Part shown: positions 7,671-18,119 of the stretch, in pieces
Position numbering within the stretch: position 1 is the stretch's first letter
Layout of the letters: every line of letters begins with the position of its first letter
IMG/VR virus record: IMGVR_UViG_3300044613_003165
Coordinates: 1 to 62,716 of that record
From: a virus
Length of the DNA: 62,716 nucleotides
Reading direction: 5' to 3' (one strand)
Made by a program: the position numbers and the translations under genes
Notes under the pieces: generated by a model
Databases searched by the model: none
Told to the model about the DNA's origin: nothing
The model's input: only the letters and a program-made list of their open reading frames with translations

Positions 7671-10082
7671 TTATTCTTTCTTATCTTTCATTAATTCTCT
7701 AAAACCAGGGTCTTGTTGTATTAAAAATAACGTAGCGTTACGTTTAATAGGATCTGTAGTTGTTGAAGCTACGTTAAATAAGTTAGTTAGCTTTTTAGCG
7801 CTTTCTGTATCTTTTACTTTAGAAATTACTTCTTTACTTAGATTTTGTAGTTCTTTAGGCGTAGACTTGCTTAAAAAATTACTAAGGTTTTGTGCCGATC
7901 TTTTAACGGCTCCTGTGGCCCTTCCTAGTTGATTTGGTACTACATCTAATATAGCAGGTGTTTGTTTTAAAATTTGAGCAGGAGCATCTTGCGTTGCGGC
8001 AATGTTACTTAAGTCTATGTTATATAGATCGGCTTTTTCTAAGGCTTTTGACGCACCACCAATAAGTTCTTCGCCTCTTTCTTCACCAAAAGCTTTTTTG
8101 GCTATGTTTTGAGCACTCTCAAAATCTTTACCAGATTTTACATTGGGTTTAAAGGGTACTTCTAGTGTGCTAATTGTTTTTTGTGGGGTAATTACCTGTA
8201 ATTCTTCTTCTAATAGATCTTGTCTTCCTAGTAATTTTTCTAAGCTTTGAAATCTTTTTTGTTGTTGTAATAAATCTTTAGGAGTGCTTATGTCTATTTC
8301 TTGTTTAAGTAATTTTTTAGCTTCGGAATCGTCAATTTTAGACTTATTTATTATTTCAAATAAATCTGGTCTTTGGGTTTTTAGTAATTCATTCGCTCTT
8401 TCATTTACTTGTTTTTCAGTTATATTTAATTGTTTAGCAATTCTAGCTTTTTCTGCCGAACTTAAAACGCCTTTTTCTAGGGAATCGGCTAATTCCTGGT
8501 CTAGCACTTTAGCTGCTTGGGTAATAGGAGCTTCTATAAAAGTTCTTCCTAATTCTCTTTGACCGGCGACTTTATCACCGAATTCTACAATATCAATAGG
8601 AAATAATTTATCACTTGCTTTTTGTGAATAGTTACCTAATGTATCTTCTAATAAAAATAAATTTTTAAAACTATTGTTAATCCCTTTTAGTTCAGGTATG
8701 TTTTCTCCGATTTTATTGTCAATAGAAGTGTAAACTTCTAAAAATAATCTTCTCTGTTCATTAGGTAGATTTTTTGCTGTTTGATATATAAATTGTTTTA
8801 ATCCTTTAAATTGTTCTGGATCTAGTTTTTTAGCAAACCAAGAATCAAGATTACCTGAAATAGCGTCTAATTGTGCCGCTTGGTCTGGTCTAAGATTTAC
8901 TTTATAGTTGCCTAGGCTTGTTCTAAGTTGGTCTATTTCGTCGCTAAAATCTAATTTTACATTACTATTTTTAGTAATACGTCCGTATTCTTTGGTTAAG
9001 CCGTCTCGTGTTTTATTTATTTTTTGTGCTAGATTAACCGCTTCTTTTTCAAGTTTTTCATTAGCTTGTTTAATTCCAGCTTCTTTACCTTGTTCTAAAA
9101 CTTGTCTAGTTTGTTGTCTAGATTTTTGAAGTAGGTCTTCAAGCTCTTTTCTAGCTAAGTCGATATTTTCATTATGCTTAGCTACTTGTTCTTGTACTCG
9201 TAATTCAGCTTGCTTCTTAGCTGCTTCAATACCTTCTTCTGTTACCTTTTTACCTTCAACAATGGCATTACCTAAATCATCTAATTTTTTATAAGCTTCT
9301 TTTTGAACTTGTACTTGTTGTTCAGGATCAAGAATATTTCCGCCTTGTTGTCCTAAATCAAATTGTTTACCAGCCCTAGTGCCTATGTTACTTCGTGAAA
9401 TAGCGTTACTTGCGCCTTGTAAACCGTATTTAGCTAAAATACCAGCAGTAGCTCCACCGCCTATTTTAGCAGCTTTTTCTAGTAAGCTATCATCTTCGTT
9501 AATTAATTGAGAACCGCCGTAAGCTCCTAATCCTCCGGCTACTACGTTACCTGTACCAACTTTACCTACTGCTCCAGGTAAAACTCCGCCTAATACGGCT
9601 CCTGTAGCGGTGTCTCTAACAATTTCTCCTGCTGTATCACCTTCAGAGTATCCAAATCCTGCCGCTGCACCTTCTGCTGCACCTAAAGCGGCTATGCCTT
9701 TAGCACCTAAAGCTCCACCTTTAGCTAAAGCTGTAGCTCCTCCGGTTGCAAGTGTAGAGGCTAAACCTCCGGCTACGTTACCTAAAAATGCTGTTTTAGG
9801 ATTAGCTTCTTCACTGGCTTTAAAAGCTTGTCTAGATTCATCACGTTCTTCTGTGTAAAGTTCAGGTAAATCAGCTAGAGTTTTATCAGTAAAAGCTACG
9901 TCTTTTAGTGCTCCTGCCGCACCTGCTATTTCATCGGCTAATCCAAAACTAGCACCTTGTGCTGCGCCTCTTAGAAAAGATTCGGTCTTAGAAATAGAAT
10001 TATCTACTTCTTCGAATGGTTGACTTTCGTCAAAAGTAATCTCTTCAAATGGTAGCGATTCATCGAATTTTGGATCTGCCAT
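7671..10082 (-). CDS. Large internal virion (ejection) protein
   Basis: 803 aa from ATG 10082, chosen because GAGG lies 6 nt before it; a 4-codon longer frame overlaps the previous stop. The N-terminus has two near repeats (FDESLPFEE, FDESQPFEE). Residues about 35-230 are Gly/Ala rich and hydrophobic, like glycine-zipper, potentially membrane-inserting segments. The rest is long helical/coiled coil. Size, composition and position between other ejection candidates fit a podovirus internal core protein that crosses the envelope during DNA entry. Confidence 0.6.
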   Translation of the reverse strand: MADPKFDESLPFEEITFDESQPFEEVDNSISKTESFLRGAAQGASFGLADEIAGAAGALKDVAFTDKTLADLPELYTEERDESRQAFKASEEANPKTAFLGNVAGGLASTLATGGATALAKGGALGAKGIAALGAAEGAAAGFGYSEGDTAGEIVRDTATGAVLGGVLPGAVGKVGTGNVVAGGLGAYGGSQLINEDDSLLEKAAKIGGGATAGILAKYGLQGASNAISRSNIGTRAGKQFDLGQQGGNILDPEQQVQVQKEAYKKLDDLGNAIVEGKKVTEEGIEAAKKQAELRVQEQVAKHNENIDLARKELEDLLQKSRQQTRQVLEQGKEAGIKQANEKLEKEAVNLAQKINKTRDGLTKEYGRITKNSNVKLDFSDEIDQLRTSLGNYKVNLRPDQAAQLDAISGNLDSWFAKKLDPEQFKGLKQFIYQTAKNLPNEQRRLFLEVYTSIDNKIGENIPELKGINNSFKNLFLLEDTLGNYSQKASDKLFPIDIVEFGDKVAGQRELGRTFIEAPITQAAKVLDQELADSLEKGVLSSAEKARIAKQLNITEKQVNERANELLKTQRPDLFEIINKSKIDDSEAKKLLKQEIDISTPKDLLQQQKRFQSLEKLLGRQDLLEEELQVITPQKTISTLEVPFKPNVKSGKDFESAQNIAKKAFGEERGEELIGGASKALEKADLYNIDLSNIAATQDAPAQILKQTPAILDVVPNQLGRATGAVKRSAQNLSNFLSKSTPKELQNLSKEVISKVKDTESAKKLTNLFNVASTTTDPIKRNATLFLIQQDPGFRELMKDKKE

Positions 10083-10083
10083 T

Positions 10084-11514
10084 TTATTCCTCAAATCCTA
10101 TAAATTTTTTATTTTCGTCAAATAAAGCAATTTTACCGTCTTTTTGTTTTTGTCTGAACTTGACTGCACTTGTTGAAGTAGCTGCTTTTTGTGCAGAATC
10201 TTTTCTTTCTTTTGCTCTAGCTTGAGCTTCTTCTCTAGCTTGTGCTATTGTTTGAACGGATTCTAAAGTAGGATCTTCAAAATCAGCAAGATCGTCCTGA
10301 CCTAGTAATATAAGGGTGTCGTTTACTGAATATGGTCTTTCTAAAGTTTCGCTCATGTTTCTAGCAAATTGTCGTGCTCTGACTCTAGTAATAACGTTTC
10401 TTCGGTCTTTTGCCATTTCTGTTAGCGTTAGCATAGATGCTTTAATTAATTCAGCATTTTCTTCAGTTAAAGTACCTGTTGCTAATGTCTGTAAAAATTG
10501 AGTAATTCTTGGTACTAAGGCTTTATTTGCAACATATCGAGTAACGTCGGCTTCGGATAAAGCACCTACTTCACCCATAGCTTTAGCTACTTTTACACCA
10601 GCTTGCGCTGCGGCTTGTGGAATTGTTTTTGCTTTTTCTGCAATAACATCAATTTGTTCACCAGCTTTAATTTCTTCATTAACTTTTTCAAGAGCTTTAT
10701 TTACTCCATCCTGAAACTTAGCAGTTCTTTCTGTAGCGTATTGACGACCTTTACGATCTTCTTCTAATTTTCTTTGTGTTAATAGTTCTTGTTGACGTAA
10801 TGCTCTATCTGCTGCTGCACTTCTAGCGGTTTCTTTTCTTGCATCCAACTGTTCTTTTAGTTGTAATACTTTAAAATTATCATCTAATTGTTGAGCAGTC
10901 ATTCGCTCAAAACTAGGAGAACTAGCAAATTCAGGAAAGTTTTGTCTAATTAATTCGCGAGCACGTTTAGATTCTTCACTATTAGGATCTAATAGTTTTT
11001 GTTTATTAGTAAAGTCTAAGCGCTCAGCTTCGGATTTTCTTTGAGTTAGTAATTGTTCTACAGGAAGATTAGCTGATTCAAATAAACTTTTTGCAAATTG
11101 TGATTCATCTAATTTACCTTGATTAAATTGAGTAGCTCCTGATAAAATTTCATTAGCTGCTAAATTAATTCTAGCATCTCTTAAATTTTGATTAGCAAGT
11201 TCTTGAGCTTGTCTTAATTGAACATCACCTAACTCTTGTGGTTTAGTTAGGTCTTGTTCTAGCTCAGTTGGTTGCATTGAGCTTAGATCACGAGTAAGAT
11301 CTCTTACGCCTGGTTGTGTTTGTTTTTGAGGACCGAACTTTTGTAATAGCTTTTGATTTTGGTCATCTTTTTGCATTTGGGCGCGTTCAGCTTCACCAAA
11401 CTTACGAATCTCTTCAAAATACTCATCGCTTAATTGAGGAATGAGTTGTTCTTGAGATAATTCGTCTCTATTTTCAAAATCTAATTCAAAAGGCGATTGT
11501 CCTGGTAAGCGCAT
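10084..11514 (-). CDS. Coiled-coil internal virion protein candidate
   Basis: 476 aa, rich in Gln, Glu, Arg and Ala, nearly all predicted helix, with no recognised enzyme motif. It abuts 11518-12621 upstream and the 803-aa ejection protein downstream, with stop and start a few bases apart, so the four are one operon. Composition and order match podovirus inner-core proteins. Confidence 0.55.
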   Translation of the reverse strand: MRLPGQSPFELDFENRDELSQEQLIPQLSDEYFEEIRKFGEAERAQMQKDDQNQKLLQKFGPQKQTQPGVRDLTRDLSSMQPTELEQDLTKPQELGDVQLRQAQELANQNLRDARINLAANEILSGATQFNQGKLDESQFAKSLFESANLPVEQLLTQRKSEAERLDFTNKQKLLDPNSEESKRARELIRQNFPEFASSPSFERMTAQQLDDNFKVLQLKEQLDARKETARSAAADRALRQQELLTQRKLEEDRKGRQYATERTAKFQDGVNKALEKVNEEIKAGEQIDVIAEKAKTIPQAAAQAGVKVAKAMGEVGALSEADVTRYVANKALVPRITQFLQTLATGTLTEENAELIKASMLTLTEMAKDRRNVITRVRARQFARNMSETLERPYSVNDTLILLGQDDLADFEDPTLESVQTIAQAREEAQARAKERKDSAQKAATSTSAVKFRQKQKDGKIALFDENKKFIGFEE

Positions 11515-11517
11515 AAT

Positions 11518-12621
11518 TTAGCTCTCAAATCCTCGTGTTAATTTAGCGTTTTGATTAGCTTTTTCTTTTTCTTCATCAGTTAATTCACTAATTTCTAAAT
11601 TAGATCTAGGAGTTTTAGATGTCGAAAATGGGTTTAGCTTTTTTAAATCGGTATTAGCTAATAGATCGCCTGCTCCGCTTACTACTCTAGAAATACCACT
11701 TGTGCGGTTAGCTCGGCGAGTATCCGCTACTCGTCCTCCAGTAACACGAAGATCGCCAACTTCCCTAGCTTTAGCTAACCTGGCGTCATAATTTCTAGCA
11801 ATAGCATCGGCCATATTATCTCGTTCCCTGTTAGATAAATTTACGTTTTTATCTAATAAATCTTGACGTTGTTCTAAATTGAGTTGTAGTGCAGCATTTC
11901 TACGATTAACGTTAGAACCTGCTGTATCTTGTTGATTACTTACGTTAAATCTATTAATAGCGTCTTGTTGAGCGGCTACGTTTTCTTGTCGTCTGATGTC
12001 CTCTTGTGACATAGCGCCTGCTTGTTGACGTAGGTTAAGAATAGCAGATCGACGAGCTTGCTCTGATCTAGCTGCTGCATCTAGAGCGGCTTGGCGTTGA
12101 GCTTCCGCTGCTTGTTGTTGTGCCATTTGTCTTTGCACTAATTCATCCCCTGCACTTAATGTACCACGTGCAGCTAAATTTTGCAAGATAGCGCCTTGTT
12201 GACCGCGATTTCTTTGGTCTGCTTGACCTAGAGCTTGGTCTAGTGCTGCTCGGCTTTCTAGTGTAATTCCGGTGGATTCGGCTTCTCGACGAATGCCTTC
12301 AATAGCCCTTCGCTGTAAATCCCTTAATTCAGGATCTTCTTCTACCTTTTTAAGTTCAGTATCGGCTAAGGTAAAGGTTTGTTCTAGTTCGGGGGTTAGT
12401 TCGCCTGCTGATTGGTAACGTTGATAGGTAGCGGCTAAAGCTTCAGCCGGAGGTACACCTACCTTAATTAAATCATTTACAGCCTTTTCAATAGCTTCTT
12501 CTTGTTTGCTTTTCTTTTTATTACCAAACAAGTTAAAAGCTGCTCCGGCTAATTTAACTCCTACTCCTAAAGCTGGGTTAATTAAACTTGCCCCTGTTGC
12601 TACAGCATCTTCTATTGCCAT
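11518..12621 (-). CDS. Internal virion protein candidate, Ala/Gln-rich
   Basis: 367 aa. N-terminal residues 1-35 are hydrophobic and Gly/Ala rich (GASLINPALGVGVKLAGAAFNLFG), followed by a long Gln/Ala/Arg helical region. In position and type it resembles the small T7 gp14-like ejection protein, which forms the outer-membrane part of the DNA channel. No sequence identity is claimed. Confidence 0.55.
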   Translation of the reverse strand: MAIEDAVATGASLINPALGVGVKLAGAAFNLFGNKKKSKQEEAIEKAVNDLIKVGVPPAEALAATYQRYQSAGELTPELEQTFTLADTELKKVEEDPELRDLQRRAIEGIRREAESTGITLESRAALDQALGQADQRNRGQQGAILQNLAARGTLSAGDELVQRQMAQQQAAEAQRQAALDAAARSEQARRSAILNLRQQAGAMSQEDIRRQENVAAQQDAINRFNVSNQQDTAGSNVNRRNAALQLNLEQRQDLLDKNVNLSNRERDNMADAIARNYDARLAKAREVGDLRVTGGRVADTRRANRTSGISRVVSGAGDLLANTDLKKLNPFSTSKTPRSNLEISELTDEEKEKANQNAKLTRGFES

Positions 12622-12622
12622 T

Positions 12623-14287
12623 TTATTGTCTTCCTATTCGGCTAATAATGTCACGTCTTTGTTGATTTCTATTAATTTGATCTAAGTTACGTAAAGTAGA
12701 GTTTCGTGCGTCAGCGAATACTCTATTTTGTTCATCTATTAAATTAAAAAGTCTGTTTTGGTCGACATTTGTAAATTGTCCGCTATCCGAAAACCCATCA
12801 TCATTTTTTTGTTTTTTTCTAAGATCTGAAATTTCTTTTTCTCGTCTTGTAAATCGTTCTTTAGCTAAAGGATCTAAAATATTAATAACCGCTTCTCTCT
12901 GTTGTTGGTTAGCTACTCCGCTGGCTGGTATGCTCGCTATTAAATTAGCTGTTTCTGGGCTTTGGTTAAATAAGTTTACTATGGCGTCCCTTTGGAATGG
13001 CTCGCCTGTTCTAACATAGTCTTCAAAATTAGCTCCGCCTTGTAGTCCTGCTAGATTTTGTTCGGCTAATGCTAACTGTTGAGTAAAGCTGTCACTTAGT
13101 CCTCTTTGTACCCCTGGACCTTGATCTTGGAATTGAATCTGTTCGCCTTCGCCTGCTAAATTAGCTAAAGCGTTTAATTGTTCCGCTGCTGTTCTATCGA
13201 AGTTAGCTCTAGATGCTTTTTGTACGTTTTGAGCAAAACCTAACCTAATTTGATCGTCAGTTAAACCTAGACCTCTTAAACGATTAATAGCTGATACATC
13301 ACCGAATTGACCTGATAATAACTGGTTAAATTCATCCTGGCTAATTTCGGCGGCATCGGCCTCAAGCTCAGTATTTCTAGCTTCTATTTCTCGATCTAAC
13401 TGTGTACCTCTAGTACCTAAACCTTCAATAACTTGTCTACGTAAATCTGCTCTTTGAGTTTCTAATTCACCGCTTACTTGACCAGATTGACGACGAGATT
13501 CTTCTAATTCTCGATTAATTCTAGAATCAAGACCACGAGCTTCTGTGGCTGTCTTTTGTAAAGCTCTAGCGGCTTCAGGACCAGATTGACCAACTAATAG
13601 GTTATCTAGTCGTTGTTGGCCCCTAGAGTACCCTTGGCGTCCAAATAGCTGCTGTAATGCACCAAATCGACCTGTTTCAGTTTGAGCGGCGTTTGAAATA
13701 GCTTGCGCGTCTTGACGACTACGTTCAATTTCTGATAAGTTACCTAACTCTTCAGGAGCTTGAAACTCTTGTTGTGTAGCTTGTCGAACTTGTTCAGCGG
13801 CTTCCGCTACGTTAGTTGGTTGCTCTTGTTTTTGAGTAAGTTGAGCTAATCCAGCTTGAGCCTGTTGTCCTGCTTGTAGTTGGCGCTGCCTTTGATCTTC
13901 TAGTTGTTGACCAAACTGTTCTTTACTTTGATCGACTTGTTGACCGGCTTGTTGAGTTTTTACGCCTACTTTTTGAGCAAAGCGTTGACCAAATGCGCCT
14001 TCTGGGGTTTGATTAGCTCTAATAAAATTCTGTAAATTAGTAAATCTACCAGAACTTCTTTGTGATTGCGGTTTGGGTGCTCCGGCTTGTTGAGGTTGTG
14101 CTGCTGGTGTACCGGCTTGCACATTAGCTGATTCTGCTCTATTTGTAACAGGGGCTTGTTGCTGCTGTTGTGCCTGGTTTTGTTGGGGTTGTTGTGCAGA
14201 ATTAAGGGGGTTCTGTTGTGCAGAATTAAGGGGGTTCTGTTGTGAACCTCCTTGAGACTGATCTTCATTTCTTTCAACTACAGGCAT
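12623..14287 (-). CDS. Gln-rich virion protein candidate
   Basis: 554 aa. The first 150 residues are extreme low complexity (Gln, Pro, Ala, Asn), with a perfect tandem peptide repeat (QNPLNSAQ twice) from a 24-bp DNA duplication. The rest is Gln/Arg/Glu coiled coil. The start is preceded by AGGGG and a TAACAAATA motif. Likely part of the ejection or tail-core complex; family not recognised. Confidence 0.55.
   Translation of the reverse strand: MPVVERNEDQSQGGSQQNPLNSAQQNPLNSAQQPQQNQAQQQQQAPVTNRAESANVQAGTPAAQPQQAGAPKPQSQRSSGRFTNLQNFIRANQTPEGAFGQRFAQKVGVKTQQAGQQVDQSKEQFGQQLEDQRQRQLQAGQQAQAGLAQLTQKQEQPTNVAEAAEQVRQATQQEFQAPEELGNLSEIERSRQDAQAISNAAQTETGRFGALQQLFGRQGYSRGQQRLDNLLVGQSGPEAARALQKTATEARGLDSRINRELEESRRQSGQVSGELETQRADLRRQVIEGLGTRGTQLDREIEARNTELEADAAEISQDEFNQLLSGQFGDVSAINRLRGLGLTDDQIRLGFAQNVQKASRANFDRTAAEQLNALANLAGEGEQIQFQDQGPGVQRGLSDSFTQQLALAEQNLAGLQGGANFEDYVRTGEPFQRDAIVNLFNQSPETANLIASIPASGVANQQQREAVINILDPLAKERFTRREKEISDLRKKQKNDDGFSDSGQFTNVDQNRLFNLIDEQNRVFADARNSTLRNLDQINRNQQRRDIISRIGRQ
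14197..14244. repeat. Perfect 24-bp tandem duplication inside coding sequence
   Basis: Two adjacent identical 24-bp units, 14197-14220 and 14221-14244. They keep the frame and add eight residues to the Gln-rich protein. Identity at every base suggests a recent slippage event. Confidence 0.9.
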
Positions 14288-14313
14288 TTTTGTCTAACCC
14301 CTTGATATAATAA

Positions 14314-14322
14314 TATTTGTTA
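14314..14322 (-). promoter_or_regulatory. TAACAAATA motif (putative late promoter)
   Basis: Exact copy on the minus strand, 26 nt before the ATG of 12623-14287 and just after the stop of 14327-14725. Confidence 0.55.
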
Positions 14323-14326
14323 ATCG

Positions 14327-14725
14327 TTAAGCAAAAAAGACTATCCTTAAACGGTACTGATTACCTTCGGTTAACCCTGTGATATTATTAATGATAAGTT
14401 GTCCTTGACCGTTGGTAAATTGAACAAATGGACTAGTTTCTAAAATTTCATTAGGGTTAGTTAGACTATCTACCCTTAAAACCTGAGCGCCAGTAATAGG
14501 TGAAGGTAGGGTATTTCTTACAGTAGTACCTGCTCCATTTCCTATAACAGAAATAGTTACATCTAAGGCTTGGAAATTATCATTAAAGTTTAGGTTTTTA
14601 TTAAAAGCAAAACTTACTGATTCTATAAACTGGTTAATAATATAAAAAAACCCGCTAACTAGATCGTTATACTTGGGTGGATAATCCTCAACAATAAGGC
14701 GTCTAGGAGAGTTTAGTTTTGCCAT
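14327..14725 (-). CDS. Small virion protein candidate
   Basis: 132 aa, mainly beta, with no clear family. Its start overlaps the stop of the 1130-aa gene by one base (TAATG), so the two are tightly coupled. A tail or nozzle accessory is plausible from position only. Confidence 0.5.
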   Translation of the reverse strand: MAKLNSPRRLIVEDYPPKYNDLVSGFFYIINQFIESVSFAFNKNLNFNDNFQALDVTISVIGNGAGTTVRNTLPSPITGAQVLRVDSLTNPNEILETSPFVQFTNGQGQLIINNITGLTEGNQYRLRIVFFA

Positions 14726-17700
14726 TATCTATTAACTCTTTGAATAATAGGATCAAATGTTAAAGATAGTCCTACCATTCGATAGCCTTCAAAAGCTCTT
14801 TTGTGTTCAAATCTAGGTTCTAGGAATCGGCATTTTTGTTTTTCTCTTGGTACGTAGGTTCTAAACGCTCTTGGTTCTTCCACGCTACCCCAAGAATCAT
14901 TGCCCCATTCAATATTACCCCATCCACCAGCCGTATTCGATTGAAATTCTACTTTTTGGAATCCGTATAATAAATCTGATCTAAAACTTAAATCTACTCT
15001 ATTTGATTCAATGCTACTGAACATTAAATTAGCTTCGTAGTATTGTTTAAGTATTGAAGGATCGCCAGAATGTTGAGGTGCCCAAGTAACTCTAGTTAAT
15101 ATGTGATTATAAAATGTAGCAGAGGCTACGTCCCAATCTAATTCATTTTCTACTGTAATAGTGCTTGTTGTTGTATTAATTTCTATTACGTTTGTTTCTA
15201 GTTGTGTAGTCGAACTAGAGGTTTGGTAATTGTTAAAAGCAACGACGCTATCTATATTAAGTTTATTTACTATAATATTAAAGTCGCTTTGTATAGCAGT
15301 TGGTGTAGTGCCTAGGCTCATTGAAGAATAGTAGTTTGTAAACTGTAAGCCGTCAGTATCTAATTTTTGTGCTAGTTGGTTTAGTTTTGTTCTTAACTGA
15401 CTTTTTGTTGTTACAATAAGAGTGCTCACAAAGTCACTCGATGCTACTCCTGGATCTGTGTCTAGTTTAGCAAGTAGAGTATTAAACTTAAACGGTGTTA
15501 AATACACAGTTTGTGTAAACATATCGCCTACTTTTAAATTAGCTAAAATAGTAAGAGTTAATAGTTTACCGTTGGCGGCGGTTATATTCGTAGTATATTC
15601 CCTATCGGCAAAATCTCGGTAAGTATAGCTTTTTCTTTCTTGCTCAATAAAGTTAGTATCTCCAGCACCTAAGTATAGCTTATCGTCAGCAGAGTTAACT
15701 ATACCGCATGTTTTTTCAATGGGAAATCTTGTCCAGGCATTTGTTACTGTATTAAATACATAACACTGTGTAGCATTTACGTCAGAGTTTTGTTCTACCG
15801 TCCATAAATGATACTGTCTAGCTGTAGTGTAGTACAATCCAAAAGTAGCTTTTTTAAAATTAGTAAATAAAGGAGAAAACAATGGTGTTATTTTATCCTC
15901 AATGTTTGAAGATACAATACTTGATCCAGTATCGCTAACTCTAACTATACCTTGATCCGCCAGCATATAAATTTGATTGTTACCTACCGCTACACTTTCT
16001 GGTGCTACGAGTATTGTGGAATTATCAAATAAACTATCCGATAAAGAAAATACAGAATCGCCTATAATTCTATATATACCATCTTCTTTAAATACGAATA
16101 AACTATCTCTTAGTGGTACTATTCTTAAAATAGCGCTATCTTTACCGCCAATATCTCGATAATTAGGTGTGGGTACTGCCTCTGGTTGTTGAAATTTAGA
16201 GAAGTAGATCCTGTTGGGTTTTACTTCATTGTCAGATATGTTAGCGTTTCCAGTAACCGGAATGGCTGGGGAAAATTCGTCGCCTGTTGCTGTGCTATTG
16301 GCATTTAAATGAAAAGCCGCTGTATCTAGATTTCTTGCAAATATGCGAATAAGTCCAGGAACGTCATCTACTCCTGATTCGTAAGACGCGTATAAAAAGA
16401 TATTAGCTGTATATCTATTAATTACTTTAACTAGGCTTCTTGCGGTTTCGTCTACTTGTTGGGCAGGTGTAGCTAAAGGATCAGGTAGTTTTACTACGCC
16501 CGATGGTGCATTTTCGATTGCATTAAAAGTTATAGTAAAATTTAATAAACCACTCGTAAATGTAATAGTAGAACTTGATGTAAAAGTATCGGCACTAACC
16601 ATTGAAATATTTAAAAAGTGCGGTGTTTTTGTATTAGCGTAAAATAACGAATTTTTATAAATACCGATATCTTTAGCAAAAGGAGGAGGTTGGTTTGCCT
16701 GTTGTATACCTTCTTGGTTAGGATTAGTATACAAATCGGCTCCTCTAAAATCATCTGGGGTTATATCAGTAACCGTTACTAGTTTATTAGTAATTTGTGT
16801 AGATGTAGGATTGTCCTCAAGAACTAGTTGTAACTCGTCTCCTGGATCAATGTCTAATCCGCCTGATTGGGCTGATCTATAAATTTGATAGAAGTGATCG
16901 GTAGTTATACCTTCTGGTATAGTAAAATTAACATCAACATTTCTTGATTTTTCAGATATTAGAAAGTTACCTGCTGTTTGAGCGGCAGTTGCAATTTTAA
17001 CCGTGGGTTCGTCATTTAGCGTTGCTACTATTTCATCAAAGAATTCTTGTTGTTGTAAATAGTCTGGTTGATTGTTTTCTGTTGGGACTGGGTACTTTCT
17101 TTGAATCCCGCTTGCCCAAGTACCTGCTGCTGTACCCGCTACTGTTGTAGTAACAGGAATGGTAAATGTTGTAGGGGATGCTACTGTGACAGTATATTCA
17201 CCTACTAATTGAGGTATGCTATTGGTGCCCGCTAAAACTACTTTGTCCCCTGATTGCATACCATGCGCGGCGCTGGTTGTAACTAACGCATTAGAAGCTG
17301 CGCTAATTGAACTAACGCTACCATTTCTACCGTAACGCGCTTGTGTTATATAATTTAAATCGTTTTCTATTTTAGTAGCTAATTGTTTTAATCTAGCATT
17401 AAATGTAGCTGCTGTATCGTTAGTATTAAGTGCTGTAATTGTACTTGCGTAATTTGTATCCGATAATTCATCTACTAAAGAAACTGGTGCCGCTGTATCT
17501 AATTTAGTTCTTAGTGTGTTAAAATTGTTAGCTAGTAACTCATTAATTCCTAAGCCCACTACTACTCGATTAGAAGGTGCTCCTAGTATTAGGTTATTGT
17601 TCCTATCTTTAAATCCCCAAACTACTCTATAGGCTACTTGATTATTATTTTGTAAAAATCCACTAATCCCAGTAGAAATAGATGCTTCTGTGTCTAGGGC

Positions 17701-18117
17701 TATTTTACCGCCAGGATTTTGAATAGCAGTATCAATTTGATCTAGTTTTTTAATACCGCTAGAAGTGGTCATGTAGAAATTACCGTTAATCTCTACGCCT
17801 CTAATTTTGAGATTGGTATCTGGTTCACTATAAGTACCTGAATAGCTAGTAAATGTACCGCCTGGGTTACTATCATACTGAAGCACGTTAGCGTAATGTC
17901 TAATTAAACGTTTTTGGTAAACTAATAATTGTTTAGCTCTGCTAGTAGCATTACCCATAGAGTTTGCGTAGGTTTTAAACCCTCGCCTCGGTTCAGCTAC
18001 ATCATCCGCATTAATAACGATATTATCTGCTTCAATTAGCGCACCATCGGGAACCGAGCCTAAATTGTTGGGCTCAGTTACTAAGCCTTTAACCTTTAGG
18101 TTTACTGACTGAGGCAT
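14725..18117 (-). CDS. Tail nozzle / tail tubular protein B-like structural protein
   Basis: 1130 aa. The opening pattern (GLVTEPNNLGSVPDGALIEADNIV cut here; then EPRRGFKTYANSMG and QLLVYQKRLIRH) is typical of podovirus nozzle or stabilisation proteins that form a beta-propeller, comparable in role to T7 gp12. A HGMQSGDKVVLAGT insert near residue 285 matches a common phage beta-domain. The C-terminal third holds repeated LNxLxxKLDTD helices. It follows the adaptor gene by 2 nt, as expected for a short-tail operon. Confidence 0.6.
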   Translation of the reverse strand: MPQSVNLKVKGLVTEPNNLGSVPDGALIEADNIVINADDVAEPRRGFKTYANSMGNATSRAKQLLVYQKRLIRHYANVLQYDSNPGGTFTSYSGTYSEPDTNLKIRGVEINGNFYMTTSSGIKKLDQIDTAIQNPGGKIALDTEASISTGISGFLQNNNQVAYRVVWGFKDRNNNLILGAPSNRVVVGLGINELLANNFNTLRTKLDTAAPVSLVDELSDTNYASTITALNTNDTAATFNARLKQLATKIENDLNYITQARYGRNGSVSSISAASNALVTTSAAHGMQSGDKVVLAGTNSIPQLVGEYTVTVASPTTFTIPVTTTVAGTAAGTWASGIQRKYPVPTENNQPDYLQQQEFFDEIVATLNDEPTVKIATAAQTAGNFLISEKSRNVDVNFTIPEGITTDHFYQIYRSAQSGGLDIDPGDELQLVLEDNPTSTQITNKLVTVTDITPDDFRGADLYTNPNQEGIQQANQPPPFAKDIGIYKNSLFYANTKTPHFLNISMVSADTFTSSSTITFTSGLLNFTITFNAIENAPSGVVKLPDPLATPAQQVDETARSLVKVINRYTANIFLYASYESGVDDVPGLIRIFARNLDTAAFHLNANSTATGDEFSPAIPVTGNANISDNEVKPNRIYFSKFQQPEAVPTPNYRDIGGKDSAILRIVPLRDSLFVFKEDGIYRIIGDSVFSLSDSLFDNSTILVAPESVAVGNNQIYMLADQGIVRVSDTGSSIVSSNIEDKITPLFSPLFTNFKKATFGLYYTTARQYHLWTVEQNSDVNATQCYVFNTVTNAWTRFPIEKTCGIVNSADDKLYLGAGDTNFIEQERKSYTYRDFADREYTTNITAANGKLLTLTILANLKVGDMFTQTVYLTPFKFNTLLAKLDTDPGVASSDFVSTLIVTTKSQLRTKLNQLAQKLDTDGLQFTNYYSSMSLGTTPTAIQSDFNIIVNKLNIDSVVAFNNYQTSSSTTQLETNVIEINTTTSTITVENELDWDVASATFYNHILTRVTWAPQHSGDPSILKQYYEANLMFSSIESNRVDLSFRSDLLYGFQKVEFQSNTAGGWGNIEWGNDSWGSVEEPRAFRTYVPREKQKCRFLEPRFEHKRAFEGYRMVGLSLTFDPIIQRVNR

Positions 18118-18119
18118 TG

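Noticed and set aside
8284-9858. Several plus-strand frames of 70-90 codons
   Set aside because: Antisense of the 803-aa ejection protein; low complexity mirrors its Gly/Ala codons.
13966-14277. Minus-strand frame of 103 codons
   Set aside because: Shifted frame of the Gln-rich gene; product is a His/Asn/Lys echo of the same repeats.
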